From CAZDYP01 sp964509505 (GTDB taxonomy: Bacteria > Chloroflexota > Anaerolineae > JACRMK01), in assembly GCA_964509505.1 (NCBI GenBank), contig CAZDYP010000037.1, forward strand, positions 1 through 32,729: 32,729 nucleotides of DNA, written 5' to 3'. The stretch's first letter is position 1. The number at the start of each line of letters is the position of its first letter. The position numbers and the translations under genes are program-made. Shown here one piece after another: positions 1 to 7,354 of this stretch. The notes under the pieces are model-generated. The model was not told the DNA's origin and did no database searches. It was given only the letters and a program-made list of their open reading frames with translations.

Positions 1-42
1 TTCGTCGTCGTTGGGTTGATTGGCTTCCGATACAACGAACAT
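1..42 (-). CDS. Start of an unknown protein (runs off left edge)
   Basis: An ATG at 42-40 opens a frame that stays open to the window edge and begins MFVVSEANQPNDDE. It starts two bases after the TGA of the membrane-protein gene (TGA-GT-ATG), and a GAGAG purine stretch lies just upstream inside that gene. Such tight spacing suggests translational coupling and one operon. Only 14 residues are visible, acidic and polar at the end, so no function can be given. It could be a chance frame, but the spacing argues for a gene. Confidence 0.5.
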   Translation of the reverse strand, partial: MFVVSEANQPNDDE

Positions 43-44
43 AC

Positions 45-962
45 TCAACTCTCGTTTTTCTTCTCAGGCGGCGCGACGAGGGTGCGCGCGCCTGTCAACT
101 TTCGCAGCGCGTCGAACCAAAACGGCGCGCCCAGCGAAGCCGCGAAGATGGTCAGCGATAACCCCGCGACTTTCGCGAGCCACTCGGCGAAATTTTTCGG
201 CACGTGGCGAGGTCCCTCGAATGAAAGGTTCCAACCTAACGGCAAATCTAAGCCTTGCAACTGTGCGCCGACTTGCTGCACTTGCGCGGACACTTCGTCG
301 GCTTTGCGTGGCGGATTTTGTTTGGCGAATTCTTGCGCCGCCGCAATGGCTGTGGCGCGCAAAACCGGATCTTTCCAGAACGCTTCAGCTAACGCCAACG
401 AGTCCACATTGCCCAATACCGTAATCAGGGTAGCCAACACAAAAATGATGACTTGCACTTGTTGCCGATAGAACTCTGAGACGCGCGCCATTTGCCGATC
501 GTACCATTGCTCGACGTTGACGCGCGCGCGCTCATAGCTGCTGCCCGCTTCGGTCAACATCATCCGCAATGTCTGTTGCGCCTCAGCGCCTAAGCTGGTT
601 TGCGGCAATTTCTCCGCCAATGTCATCATGTAGGTTGCGGGGCCCGCGCCTTGCGCAGGCAACAACGCGTCAAGCAAAATCTGTGTGAAGGTGCGCGCCG
701 CGATGTAGGTGGGTTTCTCCTCAAAGGCTAACAGCTTGTCCAGCCAGCTATGACTCTTGAAGCTGTAGTTCATCGGATGTAGATACACTTTTTGCGTCAA
801 CGACTCATCGCCCAGCAATTGACGCAACCCATCCTCCAACATGCGCGCGCGCAAGCCAACAAATCTCACGATGATTTCGTTGAGAGTTGAACAAATCAGG
901 CTCAACAAAAAATAAATCAGCACCAGCCCAATCGCCACATCGAGTACTGCCAGCCCAAACAT
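45..962 (-). CDS. Conserved membrane protein of unknown function
   Basis: A 305-residue protein with an N-terminal membrane helix (about residues 5-27, starting FGLAVLDVAIGLVLIYFLLS), a second hydrophobic segment near 171-192 and a third near 268-285. Between the first two lie a conserved-looking YIAARTF stretch and a W-Y-D-x2-M-x-R-V-S-x-F-Y motif. I recognise this pattern (start near LSLICSTLNE, end near SLGAPFWFD) from uncharacterised bacterial membrane proteins, but no biochemical role is known to me. The start is supported by GGAGG seven bases upstream. The C-terminus is charged (PPEKKNES) and probably cytoplasmic. It lies 21 bp downstream of ychF on the same strand and is followed almost at once by the gene at the left edge. 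Confidence 0.85.
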   Translation of the reverse strand: MFGLAVLDVAIGLVLIYFLLSLICSTLNEIIVRFVGLRARMLEDGLRQLLGDESLTQKVYLHPMNYSFKSHSWLDKLLAFEEKPTYIAARTFTQILLDALLPAQGAGPATYMMTLAEKLPQTSLGAEAQQTLRMMLTEAGSSYERARVNVEQWYDRQMARVSEFYRQQVQVIIFVLATLITVLGNVDSLALAEAFWKDPVLRATAIAAAQEFAKQNPPRKADEVSAQVQQVGAQLQGLDLPLGWNLSFEGPRHVPKNFAEWLAKVAGLSLTIFAASLGAPFWFDALRKLTGARTLVAPPEKKNES

Positions 963-983
963 GAGTTGCCTCCAACAGGTGAG

Positions 984-2078
984 TTACACATTGAATTTGA
1001 TGTTCGTCACATCGCCATCACGCATCACGTACGACTTGCCCTCTTGACGTAATGTGCCATGCTTGCGCGCTTCCGCCAGCGAACCCGCTGCGATGAGGTC
1101 GTCGTACGCGACGACTTCGGCGCGAATAAAACCGCGCGCCAAATCTGTATGAATCACACCCGCCGCCTCGACTGCGGTCGCGCCCTTGCGAATCGTCCAC
1201 GCGCGCACTTCGTCTTCGCCCGTCGTCAAGAACGAATGCAAGCCGAGCAAATCGTACGACAAGCGAATGATGCGATGAAGGCTGGGCTCCGCAATGCCAT
1301 ACTCCTGCAAAAACACTTGCGCCTCCTCGGGCGACATTTGCGCGATGTCCATTTCGAGCTTGCCGCGCAACGAGGTATGAACGACCGAACCTTGCGAAGG
1401 TTCTGAAACCTTCGCAAGGTTTGGTTCGGGGTCAGTCTCGCCCAGATTGTAAATCACCATCATCGGCTTGAGCGTGAGCAAGCCGAAGCCGCGAATCATT
1501 TTGATTTCATCTTCGTGCAACTCCAATACGTTGAGCAATTTTTCCTCGTCGAGCTGCGCCTTCATGCGCTTGAACAACTCTACTTCGCGCGCGCGTGTGT
1601 CTTTCTCGGTTGGCGTGCCAGCACGCTTGCTTGCATCTTCTTTGAGCCGCTGCAGGCGTTTCTCGACGGCAACCAGATCCGCCAATAACAATTCCGTCTG
1701 CACGTTGGTCAGGTCGCGCGCAGGGTTGATTGAGTCGTTGGGATGCGGCACGTTGGGGTCGGTGAAGGCGCGCACGACGATAATGAGCGCGTCGCTTTGC
1801 GCCAGCGCATTGAGCAAGGCGGAGTCAAGTCCTTCTTTTTTGCCCGCGCCTTGCGCCAGTCCCGCCACGTCGTTGTATTGCACCTTTGCGTGCGTGACCT
1901 TCTTCGGTTTGAACAGCTGCGCCAACACAGACAGGCGCGCATCAGGCACATCCACTACGCCTGTATGCAATTCAAACTTGCCCGACGAGTACGTGGCGGG
2001 TTGCGCGTTGCCGCGCGTCAGCGCATTGAAAACGGTCGTCTTGCCGGCGAGCGGCAAGCCGATGATGCCGATTTGCAT
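984..2078 (-). CDS. ychF: YchF/OLA1-type ATPase, Obg family
   Basis: This is the widespread ribosome-associated nucleotidase YchF. The start at 2078 gives the family N-terminus MQIGIIGLPLAGKTT and has GGGAGAA upstream; the ATG at 2105 would add nine unlikely residues. The P-loop is GLPLAGKTT. The usual NKxD specificity motif is NLGE, the NxxE form that makes YchF prefer ATP over GTP. The C-terminal TGS domain is clear (EVRAWTIRKGATAVEAAGVI) and the protein ends DGDVTNIKFNV as is typical. Length is 364 residues, normal for the family. Right after NLGE, at residues 218-231, the DNA is a perfect inverted repeat (1388-1421), so a palindromic element appears to have been accepted in frame in a variable loop. 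It is the gene before the membrane protein in a minus-strand run. Confidence 0.96.
   Translation of the reverse strand: MQIGIIGLPLAGKTTVFNALTRGNAQPATYSSGKFELHTGVVDVPDARLSVLAQLFKPKKVTHAKVQYNDVAGLAQGAGKKEGLDSALLNALAQSDALIIVVRAFTDPNVPHPNDSINPARDLTNVQTELLLADLVAVEKRLQRLKEDASKRAGTPTEKDTRAREVELFKRMKAQLDEEKLLNVLELHEDEIKMIRGFGLLTLKPMMVIYNLGETDPEPNLAKVSEPSQGSVVHTSLRGKLEMDIAQMSPEEAQVFLQEYGIAEPSLHRIIRLSYDLLGLHSFLTTGEDEVRAWTIRKGATAVEAAGVIHTDLARGFIRAEVVAYDDLIAAGSLAEARKHGTLRQEGKSYVMRDGDVTNIKFNV
1388..1421. repeat. Palindromic element inside ychF
   Basis: Two perfect 15-base arms (AACCTTGCGAAGGTT at 1388-1402 and its complement at 1407-1421) with a 4-base spacer. Each arm is itself a smaller palindrome, AACCTT-NNN-AAGGTT. 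Further partial complementarity (CCGAAC / GTTCGG) lies outside. It resembles the intergenic palindromes at 5070, 7130, 7609 and 11083 in design, and it keeps the ychF frame open. Confidence 0.85.
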
Positions 2079-2101
2079 GAACTTGTTTCTCCCAGTGCCA
2101 A

Positions 2102-2335
2102 TCAAGCTACTGCTAAATCATAAGCAGGCACATGTAAAATTTCGATGGGTCTGGGTGGTTGTTTGAGCACCGTCAAAATGCGGCGCGTCGTGGCTTGCGA
2201 ATATTCCTTTTCACCGCATTGCTGACAAACATACGCAGGCACATTACGCACCACCCACACCTGCCCATTATCCTCATAGACAAACGTAGTCAGTTGTTCT
2301 TGTTGTGCGCTTCCGCAAAAGTAACATTGATTCAT
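2102..2335 (-). CDS. YgiT-type zinc-finger protein, putative antitoxin
   Basis: A 77-residue protein beginning MNQCYFCGS. It has two CxxC pairs (CYFC and CQQC) that should bind one zinc ion, as in the N-terminal half of MqsA/YgiT antitoxins. The C-terminal DNA-binding helix-turn-helix of full MqsA is absent; only a short basic helix (TTRRILTVLKQ) and an acidic end follow. The start at 2335 is chosen because GAGGAGGAAAGC lies directly before it and because it overlaps the preceding gene's stop by four bases (ATGA). The partner upstream is a DUF4258 protein. The pair fits a predicted type II toxin-antitoxin layout with the toxin gene first. That activity is inferred from family and order, not shown. 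Confidence 0.85.
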   Translation of the reverse strand: MNQCYFCGSAQQEQLTTFVYEDNGQVWVVRNVPAYVCQQCGEKEYSQATTRRILTVLKQPPRPIEILHVPAYDLAVA

Positions 2336-2649
2336 GCTTTCCTCCTCTGCCGATGGTTGATCCACTGATTCGGGTCTGGCTGATAAACCGTGATGACGCG
2401 CACACGTGGCGGCGCTGAGCATTGAATGTGCAAGGGGCGAGCTTGCTCAGTATGTCCATAAATCAAACAGCTAGGACCATACTTGTCATCAGGATACGCT
2501 TCGATGATTTCCCCTTTCAAGATAGCCTCTTGCGTTTCTGCATCGGAGATAGCGCGTTTAGCCATTTGCCGCACCGCATGGTCAGTGAAGAACAAGTTCC
2601 CTTGTCGCACAGCTTCTTGAATTGTTTGAAGATCTATTGGAGTTGCCAA
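2332..2649 (-). CDS. DUF4258 protein, putative toxin
   Basis: A 105-residue protein with the DUF4258 pattern: an early FFTDHAVRQMAKR helix with a conserved His and Arg, then GEIIEAYPDDKYGPSCLIYG, and a C-terminal VRVITVYQPDPNQW strand. DUF4258 is regarded as related in fold to the RelE/MqsR mRNA-interferase group. It starts with TTG at 2649, eight bases after GGAG; no ATG fits. It overlaps the zinc-finger gene by ATGA, so the two are translationally coupled. A toxin role, probably RNA cleavage, is an inference from this pairing; DUF4258 genes also occur alone. Confidence 0.82.
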   Translation of the reverse strand: MATPIDLQTIQEAVRQGNLFFTDHAVRQMAKRAISDAETQEAILKGEIIEAYPDDKYGPSCLIYGHTEQARPLHIQCSAPPRVRVITVYQPDPNQWINHRQRRKA

Positions 2650-2695
2650 TGGTATCTCCTTCTCTATTGTGCTTTCGCTCTGCTCACCCGTGTTC

Positions 2696-3217
2696 TCACC
2701 TCTCCGCCACCGTCACACTCGCAAACCCCAACGACTGCCAGATGTCGAACGCGTAGCCCACCGCATTTTCGAGCGTCGCCAGCAACAACGACAACACCAT
2801 CCCATGCGACACGATGGCAAAAGGCTCATGACCAAACTCGCTCACGAGCGTCTCAAAGCACGCGACGATGCGCGCCTGCGCGTCAGCCGCGCGCTCCCAA
2901 CCGCCAATGCTCAACGCGGGTTTTTCGAATACTTCGAGGACGCGCGCCTCATAATCCTCAATGCGTTCGGGTGTGCGCTCGAGCTCGCGCAACTCATCAC
3001 GAATCAGCAATGGCATGCGACGCTCCAACGCGATGGAATGCACAGTGGCGAGCGCCTTTTTCTCGGGGCTGGATACAATCAACTTGATTTCATCCCAAAA
3101 CGGTTGTCGCGCGAGTTGCTCAACTTGCTCCTCGCCATTCTCGCTCAACGCCCATTCTGTCGCATCAGCGCCTTCCTGCTTCGGTTCTGCATGTCGAATC
3201 AAATAAATTTTGGGCAT
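2696..3217 (-). CDS. Histidine phosphatase (phosphoglycerate mutase-like) family protein
   Basis: A 173-residue cytoplasmic enzyme of the RHG superfamily. The catalytic signature is LIRHAE with the phospho-accepting His9, and the second His is in VSHGM (His138). The usual SSPxxRA arginine is replaced by SSPEKKALAT, with Lys for Arg. The length suits the short SixA/GpmB-like branch, so a small-molecule phosphate ester or a phosphohistidine protein could be the substrate; the sequence does not decide. It lies 46 bp upstream of the DUF4258 gene on the same strand. A weak GAAGAG precedes the ATG at 3217. Confidence 0.9.
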   Translation of the reverse strand: MPKIYLIRHAEPKQEGADATEWALSENGEEQVEQLARQPFWDEIKLIVSSPEKKALATVHSIALERRMPLLIRDELRELERTPERIEDYEARVLEVFEKPALSIGGWERAADAQARIVACFETLVSEFGHEPFAIVSHGMVLSLLLATLENAVGYAFDIWQSLGFASVTVAER

Positions 3218-3229
3218 CGCTCTTCACAG

Positions 3230-3380
3230 TAATTGGTAATTGGCTGCCATCTCAATTACCAACTCACCTTACGCGGTCATTGCGAGCGAAGCGAAGCAAT
3301 CTCCATCTTCAGCATGGAGATTGCTTCGCACACTTCGCTCGCAATGACATTTCTGCGTAACATGAGTTACCAATTACCAA
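3230..3380. repeat. Heptamer repeats flanking a spacer, facing each other
   Basis: TAATTGG occurs twice in tandem at 3230-3243. The complementary arrangement (TTGGTAA twice on the minus strand) is at 3367-3380. The two blocks bracket the large inverted repeat 3276-3348 in the 194-bp spacer between the histidine phosphatase and the beta-helix gene. I see no gene in this spacer; the frame at 3233-3469 is only a translation of the repeat. Confidence 0.75.
3276..3348. repeat. Large inverted repeat of the GTCATTGCGAGCGAAGC type
   Basis: The left arm runs 3276-3306 and the right arm 3314-3348, with a 7-base loop. The arms are complementary apart from a 4-base insertion (ACAC) in the right arm. The outer sequence GTCATTGCGAGCGAAGCGAA is one I recognise as a dispersed repeat in many unrelated bacterial genomes; in translation it gives the familiar spurious HCERSEAI peptide. 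It may be a non-autonomous mobile element or a structured RNA element. No coding capacity. Confidence 0.85.
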
Positions 3381-3411
3381 ACCTCCTTCACTCCCGTTCA
3401 AAATTTGCGCC

Positions 3412-5049
3412 TCAGCGCATAACCAGCGGCAAATATAGAAAATTGGTCAAGACATACGCTGCCGTGTAGTTTTGCCCTAATGTGTCAGTGACGACATTCG
3501 TGTAAGCGCGTGAGGGCGGCGCAAAGAGATAGCCCAACCTGAAGGGTGTCAATGTGCCACTCCATCCCGCCGACACGGTGCAGGTATAGACGCCGCCGCT
3601 ATCACTCGCGCCACAACTCGCGCCACTGCTCGTGAACGCGACGCTGCTCAAGCCACTGCTGTTCTCTGTGATGAAGCCGCCGATGACGAGGGTGTTGGTC
3701 GGTAGGGGTTTGCGCTCTAGCTTGGGCAACCAACCCGTGTTTTGTCCTGACCCCGCATACGCGCCGCGAAAGAGACCGTTGTGCACTTCATAGTTGAAAT
3801 CACGGTTCCAGTCTTGATAGGTGTTGAACGAGCTCGTATCGAGCGCGCTGCCTGTCAACATGCCTGTCTGCGGATACAAGTCCAACACACCGAGGCTGCC
3901 CATCGGATTCACCAAGTAATTGCTCGCGTTGGCGTACGAGTCAGTCACATTGTCGCTCTGGTCGGTGGCATTGATGGGCGTCGCCGCAAACGACGCGTTG
4001 CCAATCACTTTTTGTTGATAGCCTGAGTCGCCGCCCGTCACGCGAATGCCTATGCCTGTCGCAACGACTGTATTGTTGAACACGCGGATCGTGCGCGGGA
4101 GATCGTTATGCGGTTGGATATTCACCGCGCTGCCGTTACGATTGACGAAGAGGTTGTCATACAAAGCGATGTTGCCCTCGCCTTGAAACAACGCTTCGGT
4201 TGGGTTCTGATAGAAGAAATTGCCGTAAATGAGATAGATGTCACTGGCACCCGAGCCTGTCAGGGGCCAATGCCCGACCAACACATTGGGACGCGCGTCG
4301 TCGCCCGTCGAAGCGTTGTTCGCTTTGCTGAAGACGTTGTGGCGAATGATGGTCACGCCATTCGTCGGCATCCCTGCCAAGTTGGGGCGTCCAATTTGAT
4401 GTTTGATTTGCAAATTGTAACCGATGGTATCCGTGATGAGATTGCCTTCAATCAAGCCATTGACGAAAGGCGCGCCGCCATTTGAATCACCCAGATACAT
4501 GCCCGTGCCAGCGCTGGCGATGATGTTGCGGCGAATCACCCAATCCCATGTCGGCGTCTTGGTCGAAATGCCGACAGTTTGTTGATCGGCGTCGTGCCCG
4601 TGAATGTACAAATTTTCCAGTGTGATGTGATGGGCAAAGCTCGCCGTGCTCTCCGCCTTCACCGCATCTACGCCTGCCAAGCCCATGCCATCTAATTCGA
4701 GATTGCGAATCTCGATGTAGCTCGCATCGCGGATACTAACGGTATTCACGCAGATACACGCATCGGCTTGAAACACGGCGCGCGCGCCACTTGCAGGCCC
4801 CGTGATAATGATGGGATTGCCCGCCGCGCCATTCAGGTTGCTAAGCGGCAATCCTTGCGTGTACGTGCCTGCCGCCAATTGCAACGTATCGCCCGCCACC
4901 AATCCGCTCAACAGCGTACGGTAGTTGGAGGGATTGCCATTATAGACCGTGCCAGGAGGTCGCGCTGCACCCGCGGCAAACGTCGCACGCTCAGCGGCGC
5001 ATAGCATGACCCACACCAGCAGTAAGCACAATCCACCGTGATATTTCAT
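3412..5049 (-). CDS. Secreted right-handed beta-helix protein with YLPLVMR tail
   Basis: A 545-residue exported protein. An N-terminal signal peptide is clear (Lys, then the hydrophobic stretch CLLLVWVMLCAA, then an Ala-rich cleavage region). Residues 40-400 show beta-helix rungs: VAGDTLQLAAGTY, NPIIITGP, YIEIRNLELDG, HHITLENLYIHG, VIRRNIIASAGTGMYLGD, GLIEGNLITD. This is the fold of pectate lyases and other polysaccharide lyases or epimerases. No catalytic set can be named. The C-terminus is a short beta domain (CTVSAGWSGTLTP) ending FLYLPLVMR, shared with the giant protein at 22551-27395 and possibly a surface-sorting signal. The ATG at 5049 is preferred over GTG at 5064 because AGGA lies nine bases upstream. 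A role in polysaccharide binding or cutting is inferred. Confidence 0.88.
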   Translation of the reverse strand: MKYHGGLCLLLVWVMLCAAERATFAAGAARPPGTVYNGNPSNYRTLLSGLVAGDTLQLAAGTYTQGLPLSNLNGAAGNPIIITGPASGARAVFQADACICVNTVSIRDASYIEIRNLELDGMGLAGVDAVKAESTASFAHHITLENLYIHGHDADQQTVGISTKTPTWDWVIRRNIIASAGTGMYLGDSNGGAPFVNGLIEGNLITDTIGYNLQIKHQIGRPNLAGMPTNGVTIIRHNVFSKANNASTGDDARPNVLVGHWPLTGSGASDIYLIYGNFFYQNPTEALFQGEGNIALYDNLFVNRNGSAVNIQPHNDLPRTIRVFNNTVVATGIGIRVTGGDSGYQQKVIGNASFAATPINATDQSDNVTDSYANASNYLVNPMGSLGVLDLYPQTGMLTGSALDTSSFNTYQDWNRDFNYEVHNGLFRGAYAGSGQNTGWLPKLERKPLPTNTLVIGGFITENSSGLSSVAFTSSGASCGASDSGGVYTCTVSAGWSGTLTPFRLGYLFAPPSRAYTNVVTDTLGQNYTAAYVLTNFLYLPLVMR

Positions 5050-5069
5050 CTGACATCCTACCACTAACC

Positions 5070-5102
5070 AGACCTCACAGGTTTTGAAAACCTGTGAGGT
5101 CT
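5070..5102. repeat. 33-bp perfect palindrome between permease and beta-helix genes
   Basis: Arms AGACCTCACAGGTTTT (5070-5085) and its exact complement (5087-5102) with one central base. It differs from the element at 7609-7641 at a single position. It lies just after the permease stop (5113) and before the beta-helix start. There is no T-run, so it is not a classical intrinsic terminator, although a hairpin in the transcript is likely. Confidence 0.92.
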
Positions 5103-5112
5103 AGTCGGTATA

Positions 5113-6087
5113 TCACTCTTGCTCGAAATGCGTGCCCAGCGCCGCTGGCGCACGCCCACGCACCATCCGCGCAATCCAACGCGAGACGCTCAACGGTAAA
5201 TACCCCAAGAGGCGGTCAAGCCCCTCATTGTTCGTGATAAGCAAAACCACAATCATGAATAAGAACGGCGCGACTTGAAAAACGTAGATGGGCAAATCGG
5301 GAAACACCGCCTGCAACTGTCCGCCCAATGTTTGTAACACGCCGAATAGGTACGCGCCAAACGCCGCGCGGATTGGATGCCAGCCGCCGAAGATGACGAT
5401 GGCGAGCGCGATCCAGCCAAAACCTTGCGTGTGATGATAGCTCCAACCCAGCTTCACACTCAACGTGAACGCTGCGCCGCCCAGCCCAACCAACGCGCCG
5501 CCGAGCAGTGTGTAGAGATAACGCAGGCGTGTGACGTTTGCGCCGCGCGCAAAGGCGGCTGATGGTCGCTCGCCCACGCCCTGCAACATCAAGCCTGCTT
5601 GCGTCTTGAACATCAGATACCACGCGACGAAGACGACGACGAAACTCAGATAGACGATGGCATTATGACGGAACAGCAACTCACCCAACACGGGCATATC
5701 GCTCAAGAATGGAATGGGCCACGGCGACACCGCGGGACCGGGCTTGCGGACGAACGGCGTGCCGAGAAACGAACTGAGGTCGGTACAGAGCAGCGTGAGG
5801 ATGAAACCGACGGCGACTTGGTCTTGCTTCAGCGTGATGCCCGCCAATGCGACGACGAGCGCGACCAGCGCCCCCACGAGCACCGCCGCCACGAAACCCA
5901 ACGTCACATCGCCTGTGCTGTATGCGACGGCGAAGCCTGCCATCGCCGCGAACATCATCGAGCCGTCCAGCGACAAGTTGATGACGCCTGCCTTCTCGCT
6001 CAACGTCTCGCCCACACTCGCAAGCACGAGCGGCGCAGAGTCGGCAAGAATGGAAGCGAGGAGGCGAATGAGGAGATTGATGTCCAT
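5113..6087 (-). CDS. ABC transporter permease, BMP/nucleoside type (NupQ-like)
   Basis: A 324-residue inner-membrane protein with about eight to ten hydrophobic segments. The N-terminal signature GETLSEKAGVINLSLDG is that of the second permease (YufQ/NupQ) of basic-membrane-protein-dependent nucleoside importers. The coupling loop is near residues 175-200 (GERPSAAFARGANVTRLRY). It follows the partner permease after one base (TAA-T-ATG) with AGGAAG as ribosome-binding site. The two should form a heterodimeric channel. The ATPase and BMP-family binding protein that normally precede the pair are not next to it. Guanosine-type nucleosides are the known family substrates; the actual one is not visible here. 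Confidence 0.92.
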   Translation of the reverse strand: MDINLLIRLLASILADSAPLVLASVGETLSEKAGVINLSLDGSMMFAAMAGFAVAYSTGDVTLGFVAAVLVGALVALVVALAGITLKQDQVAVGFILTLLCTDLSSFLGTPFVRKPGPAVSPWPIPFLSDMPVLGELLFRHNAIVYLSFVVVFVAWYLMFKTQAGLMLQGVGERPSAAFARGANVTRLRYLYTLLGGALVGLGGAAFTLSVKLGWSYHHTQGFGWIALAIVIFGGWHPIRAAFGAYLFGVLQTLGGQLQAVFPDLPIYVFQVAPFLFMIVVLLITNNEGLDRLLGYLPLSVSRWIARMVRGRAPAALGTHFEQE

Positions 6088-6088
6088 A

Positions 6089-7111
6089 TTACTTCCTGAC
6101 CTTTTGCATCATCACGACCAGCAACACTAGCACGCCTTGAATGACGCCGCCGAGCGATGAGTCGAGCTGCAAGTCCAGTTGCAACTGCAAGCCGCCGAAG
6201 TTGAGCGCAGCGAAAATGAGCGCGATGGGCGCGACCCACACTGCGCGAAAGCCAGCCAACAACGCGACCAGAATCGCCAGATAACCATAGCCACTGCTAA
6301 TGGCAGGGATGAGACGATGATACGTCACCGTCGTCTGCACCGCGCCCGCCAAACCCGCGCACGCGCCGCACAACGCAAAGGCGATGAGCGTGTGGCGTTG
6401 CGTCGGAATGCCAAGCAAGAATGCCGCGCGGATGTTCTTGCCAATCGCTTTGAGCTGCAAGCCCCACGTCGTGCCACGCAATGCGAGATACACGCTGACA
6501 AGCACGATAATTGCCAAGCCTAACGCAATTGGGCTCAGGCGCAGCGTCTCAAGTGTTGGTAGCCATGCGTTGAGCGGATACGGCTCGGTGCCGCTCGCCG
6601 TCGCGCGCCCCGCTTGCTTCCACGGTCCGAAGATGAGGTAGTTCGTGAGACCAATGGCGACGAAGTTCAAACCCATGCCGCCAAAAATTTCGTGGACGTT
6701 GCCATAAGTTTTCAACGCGCCGACGAGCCAACCCCACAACGCGCCGCCGACTGTGCCTCCCAACAACGTGAGCGGCAACAAAATCGGCGCAGGCAGCTCG
6801 CTGAAACTACGCACGACGAACGTCGCGCCAATCGCGCCGACGACGATTTGCCCCTCGATGCCGATGTTCCATAGACCCGCCGTGAACGTCAACAGCAAAC
6901 CCGTCGCACACAATGTAATCGGCACCCACGCCGCCAGCACATCCGTCGTGCGCGTCGCGTTGCCAAATGCGCCATCCCACAAGCGCGCGAACACCTCAAG
7001 GGGCGGCGCGCCGACGACGAACACCAACAGCATCGTGAACAGCAGCGCGAGGACGAAGGGCAAGACGACAAAGATGATTTTGGTGAGCGAGCGAGTAGGC
7101 GAAGTAGCCAT
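6089..7111 (-). CDS. ABC transporter permease, BMP/nucleoside type (NupP-like)
   Basis: A 340-residue membrane protein. It has a TM helix at about residues 14-35, then VTLCATGLLLTFTAGLWNIGIEGQIVVGAIGA, the typical NupP/YufP motif, and further helices to the end. A cytoplasmic coupling loop is near LKAIGKNIRAAFLLGIP. I chose the ATG at 7111. The other candidate at 7120 overlaps a perfect TATAAT box (7119-7124), and transcription from that box would begin at about 7111-7112, giving a leaderless message. No Shine-Dalgarno is present for either start. It forms an operon with the NupQ-like gene. Upstream there is only the 540-bp non-coding stretch, so ATPase and binding protein must come from elsewhere in the genome. 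Confidence 0.9.
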   Translation of the reverse strand: MATSPTRSLTKIIFVVLPFVLALLFTMLLVFVVGAPPLEVFARLWDGAFGNATRTTDVLAAWVPITLCATGLLLTFTAGLWNIGIEGQIVVGAIGATFVVRSFSELPAPILLPLTLLGGTVGGALWGWLVGALKTYGNVHEIFGGMGLNFVAIGLTNYLIFGPWKQAGRATASGTEPYPLNAWLPTLETLRLSPIALGLAIIVLVSVYLALRGTTWGLQLKAIGKNIRAAFLLGIPTQRHTLIAFALCGACAGLAGAVQTTVTYHRLIPAISSGYGYLAILVALLAGFRAVWVAPIALIFAALNFGGLQLQLDLQLDSSLGGVIQGVLVLLVVMMQKVRK

Positions 7112-7118
7112 AGACGGC

Positions 7119-7124
7119 ATTATA
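7119..7124 (-). promoter_or_regulatory. Consensus -10 box for the permease operon
   Basis: TATAAT reads on the minus strand at 7124-7119. Exactly seven bases separate it from the A of the ATG at 7111, the normal distance from a -10 box to a transcription start. A recognisable -35 is lacking: the hexamer 17 bases upstream (CAAGAC) is poor and sits in the palindrome 7130-7164. Confidence 0.5.
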
Positions 7125-7129
7125 ACACA

Positions 7130-7164
7130 AAGACCCTAAAGGTCTTGGAGGCCTTTAGGGTCTT
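7130..7164. repeat. 35-bp palindrome upstream of the permease operon
   Basis: Arms AAGACCCTAAAGG (7130-7142) and CCTTTAGGGTCTT (7152-7164) pair perfectly around a 9-base loop. It lies directly upstream of the -10 box at 7119-7124, so it could modulate that promoter or have replaced its -35 region. Confidence 0.88.
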
Positions 7165-7354
7165 GAATTCGTAAGACGACTCTGCTGCGAGCGTCGAGTC
7201 GCGCAACTCACGGCACAACCTACCACAAGCAGCAGAGCCAGTTTGATATTTGGCTGGCTTTTATCTGTGGACAAAAGATGCAAGCCGGCACAGACGGGGC
7301 TGGCTAGCTCCAATGTGAAACCGTGCGCCGCCCATAAGCCAGCGCCTTTGCCGC

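Noticed and set aside
3233..3469. 78-codon open frame including HCERSEAI
   Set aside because: It is the translation of the dispersed inverted repeat 3276-3348, a known source of false small proteins.
5070..5102. Intrinsic terminator after the permease operon
   Set aside because: The stem is strong but no T-run follows on either strand, and a near-identical copy occurs elsewhere, so a dispersed repeat explains it better.
5599..6099. 166-codon open frame on the plus strand
   Set aside because: Antisense to the NupQ-like permease; membrane-helix codons read backwards give the charged, Glu/Arg/His-rich sequence seen.
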